Source: an uncultured Tenacibaculum sp.
GTDB lineage: Bacteria > Bacteroidota > Bacteroidia > Flavobacteriales > Flavobacteriaceae
Direction: 5' to 3'
DNA: 64,000 bases
Assembly (NCBI RefSeq): GCF_947502995.1
Contig: NZ_CANNBW010000008.1
Location: forward strand, 124,001-188,000
A model generated the notes under the pieces. That model worked only from the letters and a program-made list of their open reading frames with translations. It was not told the DNA's origin and searched no databases. The translations under genes and the position numbers were made by a program. Numbering within the stretch: the stretch's first letter is position 1; the number at the start of each line of letters is the position of its first letter. This document shows, piece by piece, positions 6,673 to 17,900 of the stretch.

Positions 6673-8424
6673 ATGAAAATGAAAAAATCATTTAAAAGGA
6701 CCTTAGTATTAGGAACAGTTTTAGTATTGCATGTTTCGGTTTTTTCTCAAAATAGATTGTTAAAGAAAGGAAATGAACAATACGATAAATACGAATACAT
6801 AAATGCTCAAAATACATATTTAAAAGTAGTGGATACTGGTTTTGAAAGCTCAGAACTTTTTACAAAATTAGGAAACAGCTATTATTTTAATAGTCAGTTT
6901 GAAAATGCTTCAAAATGGTATAAAATACTTTTAAATAAATATGGAACAATTGTGAAAACTGAATATTTCTTTAGATATGCACAAACCTTAAAAGCCATAG
7001 GTAATTATAAGGAAGCAGATTTGTACATGCACAAATTTTCAAGGTTGAATCCAGAAGATAAGAGAGCGCAATTATTTCTTAAAAAACAAAATTATTTAAA
7101 AGATACCAATTCAGAAGTAGAAAAATATAGAATTAAGAATTTAGAAATGAATTCTTCTTTTACAGATTTTGGTACAACTTATTATGGTGATTATATACTT
7201 TTTAGTTCTTCTAGAAAAGAAGAAACATCTAAACAAAATATTCATGAATGGAATAAAGAATTGTATTTAGATTTTTATAAAGGAAAACCAGATCCTGAAA
7301 CAGGAGATTTATATGAAATTGAAAAATGGGATCATATTTTCAATAGCGATTTACATGAATCAACACCAGTTTTTACAAAGAATAAAAAAATAGTGTACTT
7401 CACAAGAAATAATGAGGATGGAGGAAGTTATGATAAACTTAATCAACAAAGAAGAATAAGAACAGATAAGTTAAAAATTTATCGAGCAAGTGTTAATGCT
7501 AGAGGAGAATGGACAGAACCTGAACCATTACCTTTTAATAGTGATTCTTATTCTATAGCACATCCTGCTTTGAGTAACGATGGAAAAAAATTATATTTTT
7601 CTTCAGATATGCCTGGAGGAAAAGGAGAGTCAGATATTTATGAAGTTGAAATAAATTCTGATGGATCATTCGGAGTTCCAATTAACTTAGGAGCAACAAT
7701 TAATACAGAAGGAAAAGAAACTTTTCCATTTATTAGTGCTAACAATGATTTGTATTTTTCTTCAGATGGTCACGTCGGACTTGGCGGATTAGATATTTTC
7801 AAAGTGAAATCATTTTCCGACAGCGATAATTGGAAAGTAGAAAATGTTGGAAAACCAATAAATAGTAGAGCAGATGATTTTGCAATAATAATGAACAAAG
7901 ATTCTAAAAAAGGATATTTCTCATCAAATCGGAAAGAAGGAAAAGGAAAAGATGATATATACAGTTTTGCACGAATAGAAATTAAGAAAAAAGAAGAACC
8001 AAAAATTGAAAAAGATACTGTGATATTACCAAAAATCACAGAAATTAAAAAAGGAGATGATTTAGGGAAAACTTTAGTCTTAAACCCAATCTATTTTGAT
8101 TTTGATAAATCTTTTATCAGACCAGATGCGGCTATTGAATTAGATAAAATTTTAGCAGTATTAAAAAAATATCCAAGTATTAAAATTCAAGTCAGATCCC
8201 ATACAGATAGTCGTGCAATATGGTATTATAATACAGCTTTAAGTAAACGAAGGGCAAAAAGTACAAGAGAATATTTAATTAAAAATGGAATTAATCGAAA
8301 TAGAATTACAAGTAGAGGTTATGGTGAATCCAGATTACTAAATAAATGTAAAGATTATGTGTATTGTACAGAAGAAGAACATCAGCTAAACAGAAGAAGT
8401 GAATTTATCGTAATAGAAAAATAA
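6673..8424 (+). CDS. OmpA-family protein with TPR and PD40 repeats
   Basis: 583 residues with a signal peptide (about 1-24). TPR-like helices (about 28-135; LLKKGNEQYDKYEYINAQNTY) are followed by PD40/WD40-like beta-propeller repeats (about 160-425; HPALSNDGKKLYFSSDMPGG, FPFISANNDLYFSSDGH). The C-terminal OmpA peptidoglycan-binding domain (about 470-583) has YFDFDKSFIRPDA, VRSHTDSR and LSKRRAKSTREYL. It starts seven bases after the PorP/SprF-like gene, so the two form an operon. This architecture is standard for the OmpA component that accompanies SprF-type proteins, linking the surface machinery to the cell wall. Confidence 0.88.
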   Translation: MKMKKSFKRTLVLGTVLVLHVSVFSQNRLLKKGNEQYDKYEYINAQNTYLKVVDTGFESSELFTKLGNSYYFNSQFENASKWYKILLNKYGTIVKTEYFFRYAQTLKAIGNYKEADLYMHKFSRLNPEDKRAQLFLKKQNYLKDTNSEVEKYRIKNLEMNSSFTDFGTTYYGDYILFSSSRKEETSKQNIHEWNKELYLDFYKGKPDPETGDLYEIEKWDHIFNSDLHESTPVFTKNKKIVYFTRNNEDGGSYDKLNQQRRIRTDKLKIYRASVNARGEWTEPEPLPFNSDSYSIAHPALSNDGKKLYFSSDMPGGKGESDIYEVEINSDGSFGVPINLGATINTEGKETFPFISANNDLYFSSDGHVGLGGLDIFKVKSFSDSDNWKVENVGKPINSRADDFAIIMNKDSKKGYFSSNRKEGKGKDDIYSFARIEIKKKEEPKIEKDTVILPKITEIKKGDDLGKTLVLNPIYFDFDKSFIRPDAAIELDKILAVLKKYPSIKIQVRSHTDSRAIWYYNTALSKRRAKSTREYLIKNGINRNRITSRGYGESRLLNKCKDYVYCTEEEHQLNRRSEFIVIEK

Positions 8425-8935
8425 GAGGATTTTAATTTAGTTCTTTCCAAATGTAGATTTTTTTTTATGGGGATAATAAAATCTCTACGTTCCAAAGCCA
8501 TTGTAAAATACAATGGCTTTTCTTTTTGCACATTATAAATTTTGAAATCACTCATTTAATGGAGGTAAATAGAAAATAGCTTTTATAAAAAACATATTAT
8601 TTTGTTGTAAAATCATTTCATGTTAACGGTTAATTCCTATTTAAAATGAATAATATATCAAAAAAACATGAGGTTTTTCTTAGATGTTTGTTAGTTAGTA
8701 TTTTATCTTGTTCTTAAGTGTCTTTTTATCCTTGTTTGTTCTCTTTTTGTCTACCTGTTTTATTCTATTTTTTAGAGTCTCTGATATTAGTTTTGTTTTG
8801 TGAAACAATAAAACGGGGGTTTTATTTACACACACTATATTCCAAAAATAATTCTTGATTTTTTCACCTCTTTTGGTGAAAAAATTGAGGTTATTGAAGT
8901 AGTAGAGATATAAAAGTCCCTGGCTTTATTTATGA
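8425..8935. other. 511-base intergenic region before the adhesin gene
   Basis: It holds the terminator at 8494-8525 and then about 400 bases of AT-rich, T-tract-containing DNA without an open frame. The region just before the adhesin start contains the inverted TTTTTTCACC/GGTGAAAAAA arms near 8860-8884, which can form a hairpin in the leader. The adhesin therefore probably has its own promoter in addition to any read-through from the OmpA gene. Confidence 0.4.
8494..8525 (+). terminator. Intrinsic terminator after the OmpA gene
   Basis: A perfect 12-bp stem (AAAGCCATTGTA / TACAATGGCTTT) with an AAA loop is followed by TTCTTTTTG. It lies 70 bases after the OmpA stop at 8424. Confidence 0.8.
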
Positions 8936-11900
8936 ATGGATACTAAAATGATAAACAAAACTATTTCTCTTATTTCAAAAGTATTTCTTTTAACTATATG
9001 TTTAGTATCTGTTTCTTTTTCTACAGTTACAGAAAATGACAATCTATTAACTTCCAAATCTAAAGTTGATGCTAATATTTTTTTAAAAAATAAAAATAGT
9101 CAACCAAGTGTAGAGTCTTTGTTAAGTGTAGATTATAACTTTAATTTTTTAGAAAGTTTTAAAAGTGTTTTACCTATCAGCACATGTATAGAAAATACAA
9201 TTGAAACAGTAAATACAGAAGCTGTATTTTCATTTGATAATATTACAGATGATGAAGATGGAACAAATAATCCTGATATAACCTCATCAATTATTTTTGA
9301 TACAGATAATATCGCAGGTGGAAGTTCTTTAGTTTTCGATGGAACTACAGAAATGGGATTTCAACCAAGTTCAACCGCAGATACTTTTGGTAGAGCATTT
9401 AGAAACTTATCTGTTGGTTTTTGGATAAAACCAGATACAGCTATACCTACGACAAATGAAATTTTATATGAAGAAGGAGGTGCTGGTGTTGGTTTTGTAA
9501 TTTACAGAGAGGTTACAACTGGAAATATTGTTACAAGAATAAGAAATGGAGCAAACTCAGTTCAAATTGCTAATTTTCCATATCCTGCGGATAATGATTG
9601 GCATCATATAGCTTTTACATTTAACAATGGTAGAGGTGTTACTTATTTAGATGGAGAAATAGGAGGTGATGTTACTGTTTCAACTACTTTAATGCCTGCA
9701 CATACTAATGCCAGTGGATTTGGAGGAATATATGGAGGTTTACATGCGGCTATTGATGTAGTCACTGCTTTTAGTGGGTATGAAGGTAAAATGGATGAAG
9801 CTTTTTATAGTTATAATACCATTAGAGGTGGACAAATTTTGCAATACATACAATGTTTAAAAGGAAGTGCTATTGGTGATTCAAATCCAATTCTATGTCC
9901 AGACGTAGCTTTTCAAACAAATAATGGTGAATATTATAGCATAGATTTAGCATCTGGTGAAACCATACAACAAACAGTTACAAACACAGTATTTACGAAT
10001 ACTTTTGCAGCGGGTTTCAATGAGAACGATGGTTTGATATATTCTTTGACTTTTGACCAAATAACAATCACCGAGATAGAAGAAACAGCGCCTAAAACTT
10101 ATGAATTTACAAATCACAAAGCGGGTCCAGTAGTTGGTCTTCCTCCTGGTGTTGATTATGCAGCAGGTGATGTGTATGATAATAAACTATATGTTAAAAC
10201 TACTTCGCCCTTCATATATGAAATTGATATAGATAATACTTCTCCAACCTATTTAACAGTAACAAATACAATTCCTTTAAGTAATAATATAACAACTACT
10301 AGAGATTTTGTAATCTCTGATGGAATATTGTATGCCGTAGCGGAAGACGGTAATGCATATACAATTAATTTAAATACAGGTAATGTAACCAGTCTTAGAA
10401 GAGCATTTGGTGCCGCGCCGCCATTGGCAGGAATGTTTATGGATGGCGAAGGTTTAATATATGCTATTAACAACACAACAGGTATAATTTATAGATTAGA
10501 TTTGAGTGAAGCTTTTCCAAATACTGTAGAATTTTCTAATACGATTACCATGGGAGCTAATGATGGTATTTTTTGTAAAAACAATATCTTCAATTTTGAT
10601 TTCGGAGATGCTCCTGATTCCTACGGAACAATATTGGTAAATTCAGGTAAAGGTGGACCAAGACATTTGATTACAAATTATGATGCAGTAAATTATACAT
10701 CTAACCTAAATTTAGGAGCTACGATAGATAGAGAAACCAATGGTTTTGTTGGTTTAGCTAGTGGGGATAATAATGATGAAACTGTTGATGAAGATGCCTT
10801 AACTACCATTCAAGATATTGATATAAACGGAACAACGCATACCATAACTATTCCTTATGTAAATAACACTGGAAGTGATGCTACGATTTATGCTTGGATA
10901 GATTTTGATAGAAATGGAACATTTGACGATAATGAGGAGTTTACAAGTGTTACGGCAAGTTCTGGTGCTACTTCAGCAATTTTAAACTGGACTTTTCCTG
11001 CTGATATTACTTCAGGAAATACTTACATGCGATTTCGTATTACTTCAGATGTATTAACAGATTCAACTTCTGGAAATACAGACGATAGAGCTTTAGGTTT
11101 TGCTAGTAATGGTGAAGTTGAAGATTATGCTGTTCGAATTGATAGTGGAGGTAATATAAGTGATTGTTTAACAGATTTTATTGGAGTTGGTAATACCGAA
11201 GCTATTTACTCATTTGATAATACTACGAATGATGAGAATGGAACCAATAATCCAGACACTACTACTTCTATTACATTTGATTCAGACAATATCGCTGGAG
11301 GAAATTCTATTGTTTTTGATGGTACTTCAGAGATGTCTTTTCAAAATACAGCAGTAACAGAGACTTACGCGGCTGCTTTCGCAAATTTATCTGTTGGTTT
11401 TTGGATAAAACCAGATTCAAATACACCAACTACAAATGAAGTTTTATATGAAGAAGGAGGAGGAAATGTAGGTTTTATAATCTATAGAGAAGTTACCACG
11501 GGTAATATTGTCGTAAGAATAAGAAACGGATTAGCTTCTGTTCAGATAGCTAATTTTGTATACCCAACTGATAATGAATGGCATCATATTGCTTTTACAT
11601 TTCAAAATGGAAGATCTTATACTTACTTAGATGGAGAAATAAGTGGGGGAGGAACGGTTTCAACAACAACAATGCCAGCACATTTAAACGATAGTGGATT
11701 TGGAGGTATTGCAGGAGCTTCACATATAGCATCAGATTTTTCTACAAATTTCGGTGGTTATCGAGGGAAAATGGATGAAGCTTTTTATAGTTACAATACA
11801 ATAAGAGGTGGACAAATTTTACAATATGTACAATGTTTTTCGGTAAATAGGTTTTCTAGTTCTTCTTTATGTTTTTCAAAAGCTTTTCAAAGTACAAATG

Positions 11901-14900
11901 GAGCTTGGACGAGTATTAATTTATTTACAGGAGCTAGTGAAACAGGAACTGTAATTAACCCTATACTTGTTAATGCGGGGGGATTCAACGAAAATGATGG
12001 TTTAATTTATTCTATAGGATTTACCAATGGTCTGCGTAACGTGCTTGTAATTACAGAGGTAAATAATACAGGTTCTGGGTATGAGTTTACAAATCGTTTG
12101 GTTGGACCTATTCCAGGAATTGCACCAACGACATCCTTTTTAGCAGGAGATACTTTCAATAATAATTTGTATTTACATACTAATTTTGGTAATACTATTT
12201 TTGAAATTGATATTGATGTTACTTCTCCAACATATTTAACTATCACGAATACGATTACCATGAGTAGAAGTCTTGCTATATCGGATCTGGTAGTTGAGCC
12301 AAACACTGGAGATATTTATGCAGTTACAAGCGGTAGATCAATGTTTAGAATAGATTCAACCAATGGAAATGTTCAAGGTGTAGCTGCGTTAAGTTATCCT
12401 GCTTCTGGTTCTAACTCATCTTTCGGAGCCATGTTTATGGATGGTGATGGGCTTTTTTACGGAATTCAAAACAATACAGGAATTGTTTACAGAGTAAATT
12501 TAAAAGACATTAGTCCCAATACTCAAGTATTTTCAACTAGTGTCCCAGCTAGTGTAAATGATGGTTGCTCTTGTAAAAACAACAAAATATCTATTGACTA
12601 CGGAGATGCACCTTCTTCTTACAGTACTCTTTTAGTAAATAATGGTGCACGTCATCTTATTCTAAATTATGATGAAACTAACAACACCTCAAGTCTTTTA
12701 TTAGGAGCAAATGTAGATTCAGAGACCGATGGATTTAATAGTGCTGCTATTGGTGATGATTCTGACGGAATAAATGATGATGATGCATTATCTCCTGCGC
12801 CAAATGTTGATATAAATGGTACGGTACACACTATAACAGTTCCATATGTGAATACAACAGGAGTTGATGCTACTATTTATGCCTGGATAGATTTTGACCA
12901 AAATGGAACATTTGATGATAATGAAGAATTTACTAGTGCTATAGTTTCTTCAGGTGGAACTTCAGCTTCATTAACTTGGTCTTATCCTACAGATATTACT
13001 TTAGGAACAACGTATATGCGACTTCGTATTACCTCAGATACATTAACCGATACTACTTCTGGAGGAACAGATGATAGAGCTTTTGGACCAGCAAATGATG
13101 GAGAAGTGGAAGATTATGAAGTTGAAATAGTAGATTGCTCAGGTATAGTTCCTACTGTAGGAGCAGTAACTCAGCCTACATGTACAACACCTACAGGTAG
13201 TTTTCAAATTATAGGATTTAGTTTAGGAGATACTTACACATTTTCACCAAGTGTCGTTAATATTTCTTCAACAGGATTGGTGACAGCAAATCCAGGAAGT
13301 TACACTTTTACAGTAACCGATACAGATGGTTCAGGGTGTACTTCTAGTTCTAGTGCAGTTATTGTTGTAGATTTATTACCTACTACTCCTGCAGTACCTG
13401 TAGCTACACATGTAGATCCAAGTTGTACAGTATCAACCGGAAGTATTAATGTCACTAGTCCAATAGCGACTTCAACATATACATTAACAGGAATAACTCC
13501 AGTGGTAGCTGCACAAACTGGAATTAGTTTTACAACGTTATCACCAGGAACTTATGAATTAACAGAAACAAATGCAGATGGTTGTATTTCTGTGGCGACT
13601 ACAATTGTTATTGATCCTGCATTAACAACACCAGCTGCACCAGCTGCAACACATGTAGATCCAACCTGTTTAGTAGCAACCGGAAGTATCAATGTTACCA
13701 GTCCAGTAGCAACTTCAACATATACTTTAACAGGAATAACTCCTGTAGTAGCAGCACAAACTGGAACTAGCTTTACAGCCTTAGCACCAGGAACTTATGA
13801 GTTGACAGAAACAAATGCAGACGGATGTATTTCTGTGGCGACTACGATTATTATTGATCCTGCATTAACAACACCTGCTGCTCCAGCTGCAACACATACC
13901 GATCCAACGTGTGTAGTTGTAACAGGAAGTATTAATGTCACTAGTCCAATAGCAACTTCAACATATACTTTAACAGGAATAACTCCTGTAGTAGCTGCAC
14001 AAACTGGAACTATTTTTACAACATTAGCACCAGGAACTTATGAATTAACAGAAACAAATGTAGACGGTTGTATTTCTGGAGCGACTACTATTGTTATTGA
14101 TTCTGTATTAACAACACCAGCCGCGCCAGCTGCAACACATACCGATCCAAGTTGTTTAGTAGCAACCGGAAGTATTAATGTCACTAGTCCAGTAGTAACT
14201 TCAACATATACCTTAACAGGAATAACTCCTGTAGTAGCAGCTCAAACAGGAACTGTTTTTACAACGTTATCACCAGGAACTTATGAATTAACAGAAACAA
14301 ATGCGGATGGTTGTATTTCTGTGGCGACTACGATTATTATTGATCCAGCATTAACAACACCAACAGCGCCAGTCGTAACACATACTGATCCAACGTGTGC
14401 AGTTGCAACAGGAAGTATTACCGTGACTAGTCCAGTAGCAACTTCAACATATACCTTAACAGGAATAACTCCAGTGGTAGCAGCACAAACTGGAACTATT
14501 TTTACAACGTTATCACCAGGAACTTATGAATTAACAGAAACAAATGCGGATGGTTGTATTTCTGTGGCGACTACGATTGTTATTGATCCAGCATTAACAA
14601 CACCAACAGCGCCAGTCGTAACACATACTGATCCAACGTGTGCAGTTGCAACAGGAAGTATTACCGTGACTAGTCCAGTAGCAACTTCAACATATACCTT
14701 AACAGGAATAACTCCAGTGGTAGCAGCACAAACTGGAACTATTTTTACAACGTTATCACCAGGAACTTATGAGTTAACAGAAACAAATGAAGACGGTTGT
14801 ATTTCTGTGGCGACTACGATTGTTATTGATCCTGCATTAATAACACCAGCTGCGCCAGTAGCAACACATGTAGATCCAACGTGTGCAGTTGCAACCGGAA

Positions 14901-17900
14901 GCATTAATGTCACCAGTCCAGTAGCAACTTCAACATATACCTTAACAGGAATAACTCCTGTAATAGCTGCTCAAACTGGAATTAGTTTTACAGCCTTAGC
15001 ACCAGGAACTTATGAGTTAACAGAAACAAATGCCAGTGGTTGTGTTTCTGCTGCAACTACTATTGTTATAGATCCTGCATTAACAACACCAGCAGCGCCA
15101 GCTGCAACACATACTGATCCAACCTGTTTAGTAGCAACCGGAAGTATTAATGTCACCAGTCCAGTAGTAACTTCAACATATACCTTAACAGGAATAACTC
15201 CTGTAGTAGCTGCGCAAACTGGAACTAGTTTTACAACATTAGCATCAGGAACTTATGAGTTGACAGAAACAAATGAAGATGGTTGTATTTCTGTGGCGAC
15301 TACTATTGTTATAGATCCTGCATTAACAACACCAGCAGCGCCAGTTGCAACACATACCGATCCAACCTGTTTAGTAGCAACAGGAAGTATTAATGTCACT
15401 AGTCCAATAGTAACTTCAACATATACATTAACAGGAATAACTCCTGTAGTTGCTGCACAAACTGGAACTAGTTTTACAACGTTATCACCAGGAACTTATG
15501 AGTTAACAGAAACCAATGCAGACGGTTGTATTTCTGTGGCGACTACTATTGTTATTGATCCAGCATTAACAACACCAGCAGCACCAGTTGCAACACATAC
15601 AGATCCAACGTGTGTAGTTGCAACAGGAAGTATCAATGTTACGACTCCTGTAGCGACTTCAACATATACATTAACAGGAATAACTCCTGTAGTTGCTGCA
15701 CAAACTGGAACTAGTTTTACAACGTTATCACCAGGAACTTATGAATTAACAGAAACAAATGCAGACGGTTGTATTTCTGTGGCGACTACGATTGTTATAG
15801 ATCCTGCATTAACAACACCTACTGCGCCAGCTGCAACACATGTAGATCCAACCTGTTTAGTAGCAACAGGAAGTATTAACGTAAGTAGTCCAGTAGCAAC
15901 TTCAACATATACTTTAACAGGAATAACTCCTGTAGTAGCTGCACAAACAGGAACTAGTTTTACAACCTTAACACCAGGAACTTATGAATTAACAGAAACA
16001 AATGCAGATGGTTGTATTTCTGCTCCAACCACGATTATTATTGATCCAGCATTAACAACACCAGCCGCGCCAGCTGCAACACATACCGATCCAACGTGTG
16101 TAGTTGTAACAGGAAGTATTAATGTCACTAGTCCAATAGCAACTTCAACATATACTTTAACAGGAATAACACCTGTAGTAGCTGCACAAACTGGAATTAG
16201 TTTTACAGCCTTAGCACCAGGAACTTATGAATTAATAGAAACAAATGTAGACGGTTGTATTTCTGGAGCGACTACTATTGTTATTGATTCTGTATTAACA
16301 ACACCAGCCGCGCCAGCTGCAACACATACCGATCCAAGTTGTTTAGTAGCAACCGGAAGTATTAATGTCACTAGTCCAGTAGTAACTTCAACATATACCT
16401 TAACAGGAATAACTCCTGTAGTAGCAGCTCAAACAGGAACTGTTTTTACAACGTTATCACCAGGAACTTATGAATTAACAGAAACAAATGCGGATGGTTG
16501 TATTTCTGTGGCGACTACGATTATTATTGATCCTGCATTAACAACACCAACAGCGCCAGTCGTAACACATACTGATCCAACGTGTGCAGTTGGAACAGGA
16601 AGTATTACCGTGACTAGTCCAATAGCGACTTCAACATATACATTAACAGGAATAACTCCAGTGGTAGCTGCACAAACTGGAATTAGTTTTACAACCTTAG
16701 CACCAGGAACTTATGAGTTAACAGAAACAAATGCCAGTGGTTGTGTTTCTGCTGCAACTACTATTGTTATAGATCCTGCATTAACAACACCAGCAGCGCC
16801 AGCTGCAACACATACAGATCCAACGTGTGCAGTTGCAACAGGAAGTATTAATGTCACCAGTCCAGTAGCAACTTCAACATATACCTTAACAGGAATAACT
16901 CCTGTAGTAGCTGCACAAACTGGGACTAGTTTTACAACGTTATCACCAGGAACTTATGAATTAACAGAAACAAATGCAGACGGTTGTATTTCTGTGGCGA
17001 TTACTATTGTTATTGATTCTGCATTAACAACACCAGCTGCACCAGCTGCAACACATGTAGATCCAACCTGTTTAGTAGCAACAGGAAGTATTAACGTAAG
17101 TAGTCCAGTAGCAACTTCAACATATACTTTAACAGGAATAACTCCTGTAGTTGCTGCACAAACTGGAACTAGTTTTACAACGTTATCACCAGGAACTTAT
17201 GAATTAACAGAAACAAATGCAGACGGTTGTATTTCTGTGGCGACTACGATTGTTATAGATCCTGCATTAACAACACCTGCTGCGCCAGCTGCAACACATA
17301 CCGATCCAACGTGTGTAGTTGCAACAGGAAGTATTACAGTTACTAGTCCAGTAGCGACTTCAACATATATATTAACAGGAATAACTCCTGTAGTAGCCGC
17401 GCAGACTGGAACTAGTTTTATAACCTTAGTACCAGGAACTTATGAGTTGACAGAAACAAATGCAGACGGATGTATTTCTGTGGCGACTACGATTATTATT
17501 GATCCTGCATTAACAACACCTGCTGCGCCAGTTGCAACACATACCGATCCAACCTGTACAGTAGCAACCGGAAGTGTTAATATCACTAGTCCAGTAGCGA
17601 CTTCAACATATACATTAACAGGAATAACTCCTGTAGTAGCTGCGCAAACTGGAACTGTTTTTACAACGTTATCACCAGGAACTTATGAGTTAACAGAAAC
17701 AAATGCCAGTGGTTGCATTTCTGCGGCGACTACTATTGTTATTGATCCAATGTTACCAGTTCCTAGAACTCCGAGTGCAATTTTAACCCAGCCAACTTGT
17801 TTAGTTCCTAGTGGTACAATCACATTTGTAACCCAACCAAATGTAGAATATAGTATTGATGGGGTGAACTTTCAAGCTAGTGAAGTATTTACTAGTTTAT

